A stretch of 37,595 nucleotides of DNA from JALOAT01 sp041677345 (GTDB taxonomy: Bacteria > Pseudomonadota > Gammaproteobacteria > Thiohalomonadales > Thiohalomonadaceae), in the NCBI GenBank assembly GCA_041677345.1, contig JBAYQE010000015.1:1-37595 (forward strand), written 5' to 3'. The first letter of the stretch is position 1. Each line of letters begins with the position of its first letter. This document shows, piece by piece, positions 25,295 through 34,040 of the stretch. A program made the translations under genes and the position numbers. Below the pieces are notes generated by a model. The model was not told the origin of the DNA and searched no databases. It was given only the letters and a program-made list of their open reading frames with translations.

Positions 25295-26632
25295 CTATTT
25301 TTGCCGAATCGCCCAGAACTCCATTTCAAGTCCCGGGAAATCACCGCCCACATGCAAGGCAAAACCGCCCGAATGTTTCAATTCGGTCCAAAAAGGGCTA
25401 CGGGGGTCCAACTGAAAATAGGTGAAACCGGCGCGGTAAGGGATTTGCCTGGGGGCCACGGGTAGCGGCCTTATGCCGACTCCCGGCATGGCAGCATTGA
25501 CCAACTGCCTGATGCGCTCCACCGGTCCGATCTTGAGCTGAGCCGGCAAGTGGACGCGCAATCGCTCTTCAGCGACGTCGGCCCGTGCTGCGAGCACGAA
25601 CATGCCGCTGTCTATCAGCGATCGGTCTACGATCTCGGCCACCCTTATCCCGTACTTTTTCTCGACCAGTTTCATCGAGACAGCCGTCTGCTCGTAAACC
25701 ATGCTCAGGCACTTCCGTAGCTCGGCGATGACCGGAGAGAAAGTGGCCTGCAGATTGTCGTGCAGGTACGCCGGGAATTGAGGTGTGCGGCGATTTTTTG
25801 CAACGAACGTGGACAGCTCGCCAACCATCTGGAGTGATTCCGCGTACAGGTCGATGGGATGGAGTCCCCGGATATTCGACATGTGGTTGGCTACAGGTTC
25901 GAGTCGGTTGATTAGCTGAAGCAACATGTAGTCTGCTATTTCCGCCGTGCCGCCACGGTTCGTATCTCCGAGGCGGGCCGCGATCGCCTCACCACGGTGA
26001 TGCAACAGCCCCTTCAATTCCGACAAGTATCCGGAAAGTCGCGGTGATGTGCCGCAGTCAAGGCATGTGGGAATGTATCCGTCGTCCAGCGAGATGTTCC
26101 GATCTTGCCTGCATTCGGCGATCCGCATGATCCCGATCGACGCATAGCCACCCAGATCGTCACTGTCCAGCAGCAGCCTGAGGCGCAGCTTCCCCACGGT
26201 TATGGTGACACTTTCCCCCGATTCATTGGTCACATCTCTGGTCGCCTGCTCGACGCTCTGAAACCGCGCCATGCCCGGCGCGTCCATGTCACTCATTACC
26301 TCCAGGGCACCGGGACGTCTGACGGGCACGCACAAATGAAGAACGGCGTTGTGCAAATTTTCAGGGACATCGAACACCGCCGGGGGCTCATCCACCTCAG
26401 GGATACTGAAGGGGGTACCATCGGGGAACACCCCTCTTGCGCGCACGATCGATACCTTACCGAGACCAAGCAACTGCTGATCGACTTCCAACTCCTGCAG
26501 CCCCCAGCCATATGCTCCGTACGCCGTGCACTTCCCTTCAATCAAACGCTCCAAATAGCGCTCCTGCTGCTGAAAGTGCTGCGGGTTCAGAAACATACCC
26601 TCTGACCAAACTACCTTGCTGTTCAACGACAT
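25295..26632 (-). CDS. tssK: T6SS baseplate protein TssK
   Basis: TssK is the trimeric adaptor that connects the baseplate to the TssJLM membrane complex. The 445-aa protein opens VVWSEGMFLNPQHFQQQERYLE, the hallmark of TssK. It continues with LQELEVDQQLLGLGKVSIVRARGVFPDGTPF and ends with the DPRSPFWTELKHSGGFALHV block of the C-terminal domain. Length is standard. It lies between tssJ (91-nt gap) and tssL (153-nt gap). Confidence 0.97.
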   Translation of the reverse strand: MSLNSKVVWSEGMFLNPQHFQQQERYLERLIEGKCTAYGAYGWGLQELEVDQQLLGLGKVSIVRARGVFPDGTPFSIPEVDEPPAVFDVPENLHNAVLHLCVPVRRPGALEVMSDMDAPGMARFQSVEQATRDVTNESGESVTITVGKLRLRLLLDSDDLGGYASIGIMRIAECRQDRNISLDDGYIPTCLDCGTSPRLSGYLSELKGLLHHRGEAIAARLGDTNRGGTAEIADYMLLQLINRLEPVANHMSNIRGLHPIDLYAESLQMVGELSTFVAKNRRTPQFPAYLHDNLQATFSPVIAELRKCLSMVYEQTAVSMKLVEKKYGIRVAEIVDRSLIDSGMFVLAARADVAEERLRVHLPAQLKIGPVERIRQLVNAAMPGVGIRPLPVAPRQIPYRAGFTYFQLDPRSPFWTELKHSGGFALHVGGDFPGLEMEFWAIRQK

Positions 26633-26723
26633 CCGTGCGCCAATCCTGAGTTCTGTGCTTGCGTCGCACCAAGTCGGTCCAACGCCTCGCGCTGTTCACC
26701 GCTATGTGGCTGAATCCTTCGGC

Positions 26724-27221
26724 TTACTGTTGCTCTATCGCGATGGTGTTCCCTGTGACGTGCGCCTTTGCTGATGTACGTATCACGTTATTTGCCACGA
26801 CCGGGACGATCGCCTTGTACTCCGCATCCCTGAAGCGCACAAATTCGGCGAAAAAGGCCACATAGCGGGTCTCCTTGTCGAGGACATAATGTTCTGTTCT
26901 ACCTTCGCCTGGCTTGAACAGACGTAACCGGTGAACCGCAACCAGGTCAGCACCCAGCGCATCCTTGTCGTTCTCATAGATACGAATGAAGTCCGCCTCA
27001 GTCATCAACTTCGGTGTCTTCAGCTCGTACATGCGAACGAATAGCGGCGATGCCTTGCCGGCCTCGTCCGGGTTGATATCCGACGCGACCGCAAACTCGA
27101 CCCGCAGGTCGGTGTCCATGTTGAAATACGTACCCACGGCCCCGTTCAAGGATGTGCACGACGTGATACTCGTTGTTGCCAATACCACCAGCAAACCATT
27201 GACAATCAATCGTAACTTCAT
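26724..27221 (-). CDS. tssJ: T6SS outer-membrane lipoprotein TssJ
   Basis: TssJ anchors TssM to the outer membrane. The chosen ATG (27221) gives a 165-aa precursor with a signal peptide and a lipobox ending SITSC (Cys22). The mature part has the transthyretin-like TssJ pattern: NPDEAGKASPLFVRMYELK, FIRIYENDKDALGADL and ETRYVAFFAEFVRFRDA. A GTG five codons upstream overlaps tagH, but an AGGTGA sequence 11 nt before 27221 supports the ATG. Spacing is tight behind tagH. Confidence 0.95.
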   Translation of the reverse strand: MKLRLIVNGLLVVLATTSITSCTSLNGAVGTYFNMDTDLRVEFAVASDINPDEAGKASPLFVRMYELKTPKLMTEADFIRIYENDKDALGADLVAVHRLRLFKPGEGRTEHYVLDKETRYVAFFAEFVRFRDAEYKAIVPVVANNVIRTSAKAHVTGNTIAIEQQ

Positions 27222-27232
27222 GACAACCCGCT

Positions 27233-28843
27233 TCACCTGTCGTTGGATTTTGACGTTGCTTTCTTCGCCAGTGCCAGTTTTCGCAACTGATCTTCATAGG
27301 CTTGGACGAATTCGTCGCCGAACAAGTACTGGAACGATCGGTCCAGATCGCCCATCAACTCACTGTAGTAATCGGTGTACATGTCCCAATTCCTGGCTTT
27401 CTGGTTCCCTGGAATTAGCATGCCTTTGCGCTGTTTCTGAAACCGCGCCTCCAGCCCCGACGGCTCGAAACGCTCGATGACGCTTTTGAACGCGGCACGG
27501 ATTCCGGCGATGATTGCGATCTGGTGCTCGGCGACACTCTCGAATCCCTCACGTACCGACTCGACAGGCCCCAGATAGGCGTCGCCTCTTTTCAGGAACA
27601 TGTTTTCCAACGCGTCATCCACATTGGCGGAAAATTTCAGTGGATTGTTCTCCACTGGTTGGATCGTGGTCACGCTCATCCGGAACTCGTTCTTGATGGA
27701 GTTGCGGGAGCCGAGCACCTGCATGAGCCCTTTCACTGCCTCGCGAATGACTTGGCCAGCGACCTCGGTCAAGCCAGCCGGGCCCTCTCCCCAGAGCGGT
27801 TGCCCCCGCAAACCCATGGCTTCCGACAGGGAAGCATCGACCGTCGTATTCGCTGCGACGTTGGGACTTGGCGCCCGGAGCTGTTGTTTCAATAGCTTCA
27901 GTTCCGCTTCCACCCTGGCGTTGGCCGCCGCCCAGGCGGCCTGCTGGTCATCCGACGCCCCCTTTTGACGCCCCCCGCTTCGTGCCGGATTTTCCTGCGC
28001 ATGATGCGGCTCACCCATCAAGTCTTCTTCAAGGCTCCACCGCTGCGACTGCTCTCGTGCATCCGGCATCATCATGGATGCGGGGAGAGGGGCCTCGATA
28101 GCAGGAACAGTCTGTGATGGGTCGTGGGACGGAAACATTTCCGCGTCCCAGTCACTGGGGATCACGCCTGCCGACTCCGGTTCCGGTATGGCGGAGGGCC
28201 AGGTTACTTGTTGATTGGGTGCTTGTGCCTGATCCGAATAGCAGGGAACGTCCAGCGGGTTCGAGAAGAACAATGACTCGGCTGATAGCCCTCCTCGCGC
28301 GCTATCGAGAGCCGCCAAAGGGTCTGTTTCACCGGTCAATACACCTATACCTACAGGTGATGAAGGAGACAAGCTGTCCGGCAGTGGGGCGGCATAACGG
28401 TGATTGTCAGCCACATCGGACCGCAGCGGATCGTGCGTATCCACGTCAAGGGTTTCGCGGGTTTCGCGGCTCCCGTGCGCTCGCGAGTCGGTTTCGCCCG
28501 GCAGGAAAGGCGACTGAGCGGGGTTCCAAAGACTTACGGAGAACTGGTAGTCACCCACTGAAAAGGTGTCACCATCGTGCAAGGGCAACTTGCAGCCCTT
28601 GCCCATCGGGCTTGGTGCCCCGTTCAGAAAGGTGCCGTTCGTGCTTAGGTCGACGAGGAAATACTTGCCATCTTCACTGCTGATCCTGCAGTGAAGTGAG
28701 GAAAGGAAGCGATCGGGGTCTTCCAGCGCCCACGTATTGTCCGTGCCACGTCCAATCGTCCCACCCTCGGCGCCGAACGTTTTGCTGGATTCACTGACGA
28801 AAACGGAAGCGGGTGCTGTGATGATGGTGAGCAACAACGACAT
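27233..28843 (-). CDS. tagH: T6SS-associated FHA-domain protein TagH (Fha)
   Basis: The 536-aa protein begins with an FHA domain (about residues 25-105) carrying the phosphothreonine-binding residues: GRG 31-33, S48-x-x-H51 and STNGTFLN 67-74. A long, poorly conserved linker follows. A C-terminal conserved region (about 360-530) contains the EFRMSVTTIQPVENNPLKFSANVDDALENMF-like block typical of T6SS FHA proteins. Fha binds phosphorylated T6SS partners and promotes assembly after PpkA activation. It is the first gene of the leftward arm, with AGGAAGA upstream of ATG 28843. Confidence 0.94.
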   Translation of the reverse strand: MSLLLTIITAPASVFVSESSKTFGAEGGTIGRGTDNTWALEDPDRFLSSLHCRISSEDGKYFLVDLSTNGTFLNGAPSPMGKGCKLPLHDGDTFSVGDYQFSVSLWNPAQSPFLPGETDSRAHGSRETRETLDVDTHDPLRSDVADNHRYAAPLPDSLSPSSPVGIGVLTGETDPLAALDSARGGLSAESLFFSNPLDVPCYSDQAQAPNQQVTWPSAIPEPESAGVIPSDWDAEMFPSHDPSQTVPAIEAPLPASMMMPDAREQSQRWSLEEDLMGEPHHAQENPARSGGRQKGASDDQQAAWAAANARVEAELKLLKQQLRAPSPNVAANTTVDASLSEAMGLRGQPLWGEGPAGLTEVAGQVIREAVKGLMQVLGSRNSIKNEFRMSVTTIQPVENNPLKFSANVDDALENMFLKRGDAYLGPVESVREGFESVAEHQIAIIAGIRAAFKSVIERFEPSGLEARFQKQRKGMLIPGNQKARNWDMYTDYYSELMGDLDRSFQYLFGDEFVQAYEDQLRKLALAKKATSKSNDR

Positions 28844-29059
28844 AGATCATCTTCCTGATGAGACGCTTCCCTTTGAGACTCCCTGAATATTCCAACTGCC
28901 GCGCTATGGCTTCGGTCAGGGATCTTGTGGCGGCGCGGTGACTACCCGCAATCACTCACCACCGCACCAAGCTAGAGCGGCATATTACCCATCTATGCTG
29001 TCGGTTCCAAGCACCGGAAGAAAAATCTTGTGGACCACAGTGCCCCCTTCGCAGGTGCC

Positions 29060-29093
29060 AGGCTGTACGCAAATTCCGTACAACCCAGCCTCC
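29060..29093. promoter_or_regulatory. dyad element in the divergent T6SS control region
   Basis: TGTACG (29064-29069) and CGTACA (29077-29082) form a perfect inverted repeat around a 7-nt A/T-rich core. Weaker outer symmetry is AGGCT and AGCCT. It is centred about 110 bp upstream of the tssA-side -35 box. Spacing of about 13 bp between half-site centres suits a dimeric regulator, but this is positional inference only. Confidence 0.4.
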
Positions 29094-29178
29094 ATGTCTC
29101 CCTGCAGCAGCATCGAGATCAATTGAAACCCGGGACCGGTGGCGGCCGGTTCGACTTCCGCACCGCTCTGTCGGCGAC

Positions 29179-29207
29179 TTTACAAGCAAATTTCAATCCC
29201 TTATAAA
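29179..29207 (+). promoter_or_regulatory. sigma70-like promoter for the tssA-clpV arm
   Basis: TTTACA (29179-29184) and TATAAA (29202-29207) are separated by exactly 17 nt, each one mismatch from consensus. The predicted transcript start near 29214 lies about 70 nt before the tssA ATG. The surrounding DNA is A/T-rich compared with the rest of the window. Confidence 0.6.
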
Positions 29208-29286
29208 TAGCGCCTATTGCAGGGAGACCCATGCGCCATAGGCCGCGCTGAGTCAGTGCACGACAAGGATACGGAATTTCAATCAG

Positions 29287-30390
29287 ATGGCATCCAGGCC
29301 CGTCCTCCCGATCGATGACTTGCTGAAGCCCATCTCGGGCGAGAATCCCGCCGGAAGCGATCCGCGAGGCGATCACTCGCCAAGTTCACCCTACTACTCC
29401 GTAAAAGAAGCTCGCAAAGCCGCGCGTGCCGCCGAACGACAATATATGTTCGATCGCGATGACGGCGAAGCCCACACGCACTGGCGCGTGGTTGCCGAAG
29501 TCGCGCCCTCCGTGCTCGAACACCAGGCAAAGGACCTCGAACTGGCCAGCTGGCTGACCGAGGCCCTGGTACGGCGATACGGCTTCCAGGGGCTGCGCGA
29601 TGGCTTCAAGCTGATTCGTGGGCTCGTGGAACGATACTGGGAAGAGCTTTATCCTCTGCCTGACGAAGACGGCCTCGCAACCCGCGTGGCGCCATTGGCC
29701 GGTCTCAACGGCGAAGGCACCGAAGGCGTACTGATCGCACCGATCCGCAACATTCCCATCACGGACGGCAACGATCCCGGCCCCTTCAGCTACTGGCAGT
29801 ATCAGCAGGTACTGGAAATCGAAAGGCTGGTCGACGCCGAGGCCCGCGCGGAGCGCGCTGCGAAACTGGAATTCGGCAAAGATGACATTGAGCGTGCCGT
29901 CTCCAACTCCCACCCGCAGTTCTATATTGATATCCGCGACGATATCGCGGAGGCCATAGCCGATTACAAGGCAATCGACGCTATCCTCACGAACAACTGC
30001 GGCAGCAGTGGTGCTCCCCCCTGTCGCAACATCATCAATATCCTTGAAGAGTGCCTTGGCGCGATCAATCACCTTGCCAAGGACAAGCTGCCCCTGGCTT
30101 CCGAGCCAAGCCAGGAGACCGATACGACGGAGTCCATCGTCGAGCTGACCCACGTCGCTCAGCGAAACGTCGATGGAATCAAGACACGCGAAGAAGCGTT
30201 TCGTCGGCTCGCTGAAATATCCAACTATTTTCTCGAAACGGAACCCCATTCGCCGATTTCATACATATTGCGTCGGGCAGTGAAGTGGGGCTCGATGCCT
30301 TTGGAACACCTCATCGGTGAACTCATTCCCGATCCATCCGCAAGAGAGCATTTCAGCCAACTCACCGGCGTGACAATCAACGACGATTAA
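29287..30390 (+). CDS. tssA: T6SS assembly protein TssA
   Basis: TssA primes the baseplate and sheath. The 367-aa protein opens with the ImpA N-terminal domain signature IDDLLKPISGENPAGSDPRGD and continues LELASWLTEALVRRYGFQGLRDGFKLIRGLVERYWEELYP, both diagnostic. The C-terminal part is short and ends with SPISYILRRAVKWGSMPLEHLIGELIPD, as in the shorter TssA classes. It is the first gene of the rightward arm. The ribosome-binding site is weak, and the start is chosen by homology and the position of the promoter. Confidence 0.95.
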   Translation: MASRPVLPIDDLLKPISGENPAGSDPRGDHSPSSPYYSVKEARKAARAAERQYMFDRDDGEAHTHWRVVAEVAPSVLEHQAKDLELASWLTEALVRRYGFQGLRDGFKLIRGLVERYWEELYPLPDEDGLATRVAPLAGLNGEGTEGVLIAPIRNIPITDGNDPGPFSYWQYQQVLEIERLVDAEARAERAAKLEFGKDDIERAVSNSHPQFYIDIRDDIAEAIADYKAIDAILTNNCGSSGAPPCRNIINILEECLGAINHLAKDKLPLASEPSQETDTTESIVELTHVAQRNVDGIKTREEAFRRLAEISNYFLETEPHSPISYILRRAVKWGSMPLEHLIGELIPDPSAREHFSQLTGVTINDD

Positions 30391-30414
30391 TCCGGCTGCC
30401 AAAGAGGACTTGCC

Positions 30415-30936
30415 ATGTCTGAGAGTATTCACGACAAACTGAAGCGGGTACGCAAACCTCGCGTACACATCACTTACGACGTCGAGACGAACGGCACCAT
30501 CCAGGAAAAGGAGATTCCTTTCGTGATGGGCATCATGGGCGACTATTCCGGCGATAACGTCGATAACAAGAAGCCGCTCAAGGATCGCAAGTTCTCGCAG
30601 ATCGACCGTGACAACTTCAATGAGGTAATGAACAACATCGCTCCGGCCCTGCACCTGAAGGTGGAAAACACCCTCGATGCCGATGGCACCGAAATGCCCG
30701 TCGATCTGCAGTTCAGGAGCATGGAAGATTTCGAACCGCACAAGATCGTCGAGAGCGTCGAGCCGCTACGCAAGCTGATGGACACTCGCAACAAGTTGCG
30801 CGACCTTCTCACCAAGGCCGACCGTTCCGACAAGCTGGAGACTCTTCTGGAAGAGGTATTGAGCAGCACCGATTCACTTGCAGCTTTGCAACGTGAGCTT
30901 GGCGCGCAATCCGGCGAGGAGGATGACAAGTCATGA
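30415..30936 (+). CDS. tssB: T6SS contractile sheath small subunit TssB (VipA)
   Basis: The 173-aa protein starts near ESIHDKLKRVRKPRVHITYDVE and has the conserved EIPFVMGIMGDYSG, plus the FEPHKIVESVEPLRKLMDTRNKLRDLL helix that packs with TssC. It has an AGAGGA ribosome-binding site. It overlaps tssC by 4 nt (ATGA), so the two sheath subunits are translationally coupled, consistent with their near 1:1 stoichiometry. Confidence 0.98.
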   Translation: MSESIHDKLKRVRKPRVHITYDVETNGTIQEKEIPFVMGIMGDYSGDNVDNKKPLKDRKFSQIDRDNFNEVMNNIAPALHLKVENTLDADGTEMPVDLQFRSMEDFEPHKIVESVEPLRKLMDTRNKLRDLLTKADRSDKLETLLEEVLSSTDSLAALQRELGAQSGEEDDKS

Positions 30937-32423
30937 GCACGGCCGCCCAACAGACTCAGGACCAATCAACGGCGACGCTCGAGAATGTGAGCTTCCTTGA
31001 GCAGGCTATCAGCGCTACCAAGCAGACCAGCAGGAATGAGACAGAAGAACTGCTCAAGACACTGACCCGCGAAGCCACGGCCGGCACCATCAAGTGGGAC
31101 AGCAATTTGACTGTCACCATCAATAACGCCATTGCCGCTATCGATAACGCCATTTCGCGGCAACTCTCCGCGATCATGCACACCGAACAGTTTCAGAAGC
31201 TGGAAGGTTCATGGCGCGGGTTGCACTACCTGGTGATGCACTCGGAGACCAGCGCAGCCCTGAAACTGCGCATGATGAACATCAGCAAGAAAGAACTCGG
31301 CAAAGACCTCGAGAAGGCCGTCGAGTTTGATCAAAGCCAGATTTTCAAGAAGATCTACGAGAGCGAATTTGGCACTGCGGGTGGCGAGCCGTATTCCGTT
31401 CTGATTGGCGATTTCGAGTTCTCCAACCATCCGGCCGACATCGACATGCTTACCAGCATGTCCAACGTGGCTGCCGCGGGTTTTTGCCCATTCATTGCGG
31501 CTGCCGACCCCAAGATGTTCGGCTTCGACAGCTTCACCGAACTGTCCAAACCCCGTGATCTCGAGAAGATTTTCGATTCTGCCGAGTACCTGAAGTGGAG
31601 GAGTTTCCGCGACAGTGAAGACTCGCGCTTCGTTACGCTCGCCATGCCACGTGTCTTGGCGCGTCTACCGTACGGACAAGCGACCAAACCCGTCGAGGCC
31701 TTCAATTTCGAGGAAACCGCCCTCGACGAAAAAGGTAGGCAGTTGGAAAACCACCATGATGACTACTGTTGGATGAATGCAGCCTATGCCATGGGTGCCA
31801 CGCTGACACGTTCCTATGCGGAATACGGATGGTGTACGAGCATTCGTGGCGCCGAAGGCGGCGGCAAGGTTGAAGGCCTTCCCAGTCACGTCTTCGTGAG
31901 CGACGATGGTGACACCGACCAGAAGTGCCCGACTGAAATCGGGATCACAGACCGACGTGAAGCGGAATTGAGCAAGCTCGGCTTCTTGCCGCTGTGTCAT
32001 TACAAGAACACCGACTACGCGGTCTTCTTCGGTGCCCAAACCACCCAGAAGCCCAAGAAGTTCGACGATCCGGCGGCCACCGCCAATGCGGCCATCTCCG
32101 CACGCCTACCCTACATCATGGCCACTTCGCGAATCGCGCATTACCTCAAGGTGATGGCTCGCGACAAGATCGGTTCATTCATGGAGGCGAGCGACGCCGA
32201 AGAATGGCTCAATCGCTGGATTTCCAGCTACGTCAACGCAAGCCCGGGTGCCAGTGCCGAAATGAAGGCCAGGTATCCACTGGCCGAGGCCAGCATTCAA
32301 GTCAAGGAAGTCCCTGGGCAGCCGGGTGTGTTCAGTGCCGTTGCCTGGATGCGCCCCTGGTTGCAGATGGAAGAACTGAGCGCCTCCATGCGGCTGGTCG
32401 CAAGCATCCCCAAGTCTGGCTGA
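30933..32423 (+). CDS. tssC: T6SS contractile sheath large subunit TssC (VipB)
   Basis: The 496-aa protein has the full TssC pattern: an N-terminal helical region for TssB contact, then FQKLEGSWRGLHYLVMHSET, EFGTAGGEPYSVLIGDFEFSN, WCTSIRGAEGGGKVEGLP and FLPLCHYKNTDYAVFFGAQTTQKP. A C-terminal RIAHYLKVMARDKIGSFMEA block ends in MEELSASMRLVASIPK. It is the canonical sheath subunit, directly coupled to tssB. A terminator-like hairpin follows its stop codon. Confidence 0.98.
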   Translation: MSTAAQQTQDQSTATLENVSFLEQAISATKQTSRNETEELLKTLTREATAGTIKWDSNLTVTINNAIAAIDNAISRQLSAIMHTEQFQKLEGSWRGLHYLVMHSETSAALKLRMMNISKKELGKDLEKAVEFDQSQIFKKIYESEFGTAGGEPYSVLIGDFEFSNHPADIDMLTSMSNVAAAGFCPFIAAADPKMFGFDSFTELSKPRDLEKIFDSAEYLKWRSFRDSEDSRFVTLAMPRVLARLPYGQATKPVEAFNFEETALDEKGRQLENHHDDYCWMNAAYAMGATLTRSYAEYGWCTSIRGAEGGGKVEGLPSHVFVSDDGDTDQKCPTEIGITDRREAELSKLGFLPLCHYKNTDYAVFFGAQTTQKPKKFDDPAATANAAISARLPYIMATSRIAHYLKVMARDKIGSFMEASDAEEWLNRWISSYVNASPGASAEMKARYPLAEASIQVKEVPGQPGVFSAVAWMRPWLQMEELSASMRLVASIPKSG

Positions 32424-32435
32424 GCAAGCTGTTCC

Positions 32436-32476
32436 GGTACAAAAACCGTATCCTCCGGGTACGGTTTTTGTTTTTC
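32436..32476 (+). terminator. intrinsic-terminator-like hairpin between tssC and the second tssC
   Basis: CAAAAACCGTA (32440-32450) pairs with TACGGTTTTTG (32460-32470) around a 9-nt loop, and TTTTT follows. The A-rich left arm also makes it look like a bidirectional terminator. It lies inside the tss operon, 16 nt after the tssC stop. It would reduce transcription of the downstream baseplate genes relative to tssB-tssC. Confidence 0.75.
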
Positions 32477-32544
32477 CTCCTTTCCGGGGCCGGCAGGCGA
32501 AAATACCTGCATGCGGCCCTCCTGTAAACATCGGAAACGAAGCA

Positions 32545-34029
32545 ATGGAAGCGTCCAAGGAAGTGGACATGGTGGACCTTGGTGTAACGCCCCCACATGC
32601 CAGCTCCATGCATGAATCCGCCACACAACTGGATGGACTATGCGCCCTCCCCGACTGGCTGCCGGCGTCCACGTTACGCGCCCTGCTCGCTTCGTCCGAT
32701 GATCTCAGCAACACCATACAACGCACTATCGCGGACATAGACCACCGCATCAATGCACAGCTCAACGCCATCATTCATCACCGACGGTTTCAGGCACTGG
32801 AAGCCTCTTGGCGAGGGTTGTGGTACCTGGTCGTTCAAGCGGAAGGAGCGAGAAGTATCAAGCTAAAGATGCTTGACATACACTGGTCTGAAGTTGCGCG
32901 GGATATCGGCAGAGCTCTCGAATTTGACCAGAGCCAACTGTTTCACAAGGTCTACAGTGAAGAATACGGGACACCCGGTGGTGAGCCTTATGGCGTCCTC
33001 ATCGGCGACTATGAAGTCAGCCACCGCTCGTCCAGGAAGCACTCGACCGATGACATCGCGGCGCTGGAAGGCATGGCGCAGATTGCTGCCGCGGCGTTCG
33101 CGCCTTTTATCGTTTCGGCCTCACCTGAGCTGTTCGGCATCGAAGAATTTTCCACCCTGGCCCAGCCTCTCGATCTCTCTTTGATCTTCTCGCAGCAGGA
33201 ATACCTCCGGTGGAACACTTTCCGCAGCAAACCGGACGCACGTTTCGTCGGCATCACCTTACCGCGCATCCTGATGCGCCTGCCCTATCGAAAGACGCCC
33301 GGGAGCTACAAAGGGGTGTTTTTCCACGAACATTGCATGACGGGCGGCAGGGATAGCTATTGCTGGGGACACGCTGTCTATGCCTTCGCTGCCATATTGA
33401 TCCGTGAATTTGCCACTGCCGCCTGGTTCGGTCATATCCGTGGGGTCGCCCGCAATCATCTCGGTGGTGGGCTGCTAGCCAATCTTCCCTGCGACACTTT
33501 CGATACGGATACCGCGCAGATCGCACATAAACCCCTCACGGATGTCGTCATCACCGATACCAAGGAGCGCGAATTGAGTGATCTGGGATTCATCCCCCTA
33601 TGTCAGTGTTACGACACACCTTTCGCAGCCTTTTACAGTAACCAGTCGGCTCATCGCCCATCTCGCGACTACACCACGGACAGAGACGACAACGCTCGCC
33701 TTTCAGCCATGCTTCAGCACGTGCTGTGCGCATCGCGTGTCGCTCACTACATCAAGGTGATCATCCGCGACCGTATCGGTTCTTTCGCCACTGCCGGCGA
33801 ATGTGAAAATCATCTCCGCGAATGGCTTTTCAGATACACGACAGGCCGCGAGGATCTTGACTGGAAGGAGCAGGCTCGTTATCCACTACGCGAAGCCGCT
33901 GTGCACGTAAAAGAACATCCCGAAAAGCCGGGCAGCTTTCACTGCACCGTCCACCTGCGCCCCCATTACCAACTCGACCACATGGTATCCGAAATCGAGC
34001 TTGCCACGGAACTGGTTCAGACGGCCTGA
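32545..34029 (+). CDS. second, divergent TssC-family protein (TssC40/ImpD-like)
   Basis: The 494-aa protein is clearly TssC-family: FQALEASWRGLWYLVVQAEG, EYGTPGGEPYGVLIGDYEVS, AWFGHIRGVARNHLGGGLLANLP, DLGFIPLCQCYDTPFAAFY and ASRVAHYIKVIIRDRIGSF. It diverges strongly from the upstream TssC in the N-terminal 70 residues, which replace the TssB-contacting helix region. It ends DHMVSEIELATELVQTA rather than in the canonical sheath C-terminus. Two TssC-family genes in one cluster are known in rhizobial imp loci (ImpC/ImpD) and Agrobacterium (TssC40/TssC41). It sits between tssC and tssE, where many clusters have hcp. Its start is 121 nt beyond tssC, with a GGAAACGAAG ribosome-binding region. Confidence 0.9.
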   Translation: MEASKEVDMVDLGVTPPHASSMHESATQLDGLCALPDWLPASTLRALLASSDDLSNTIQRTIADIDHRINAQLNAIIHHRRFQALEASWRGLWYLVVQAEGARSIKLKMLDIHWSEVARDIGRALEFDQSQLFHKVYSEEYGTPGGEPYGVLIGDYEVSHRSSRKHSTDDIAALEGMAQIAAAAFAPFIVSASPELFGIEEFSTLAQPLDLSLIFSQQEYLRWNTFRSKPDARFVGITLPRILMRLPYRKTPGSYKGVFFHEHCMTGGRDSYCWGHAVYAFAAILIREFATAAWFGHIRGVARNHLGGGLLANLPCDTFDTDTAQIAHKPLTDVVITDTKERELSDLGFIPLCQCYDTPFAAFYSNQSAHRPSRDYTTDRDDNARLSAMLQHVLCASRVAHYIKVIIRDRIGSFATAGECENHLREWLFRYTTGREDLDWKEQARYPLREAAVHVKEHPEKPGSFHCTVHLRPHYQLDHMVSEIELATELVQTA

Positions 34030-34040
34030 CGACTCACCCC

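Larger units (their letters stand above)
28844..29286. promoter_or_regulatory. 443-bp divergent control region between the two T6SS arms
   Basis: No gene is supported here; the short frames on both strands lack any family signal. The region must hold the promoters for the leftward tagH arm and the rightward tssA arm. A good sigma70-like promoter facing tssA and a dyad element are annotated separately. I could not find a confident promoter for the tagH direction or a clear -24/-12 sigma54 site. Confidence 0.7.

Noticed and set aside
28900..29100. possible sigma54 (-24/-12) promoter for the tagH arm
   Set aside because: The best GG...GC candidate has the wrong spacing (9 instead of 10 nt) and poor flanking match.
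28938..29189. short open frames on both strands in the divergent T6SS intergenic region
   Set aside because: No ribosome-binding sites, no family pattern and an unlikely amino-acid composition; treated as control DNA.
29386..30249. 287-aa minus-strand open frame inside tssA
   Set aside because: TssA has clear ImpA-domain motifs on the plus strand; the antisense frame resembles nothing.
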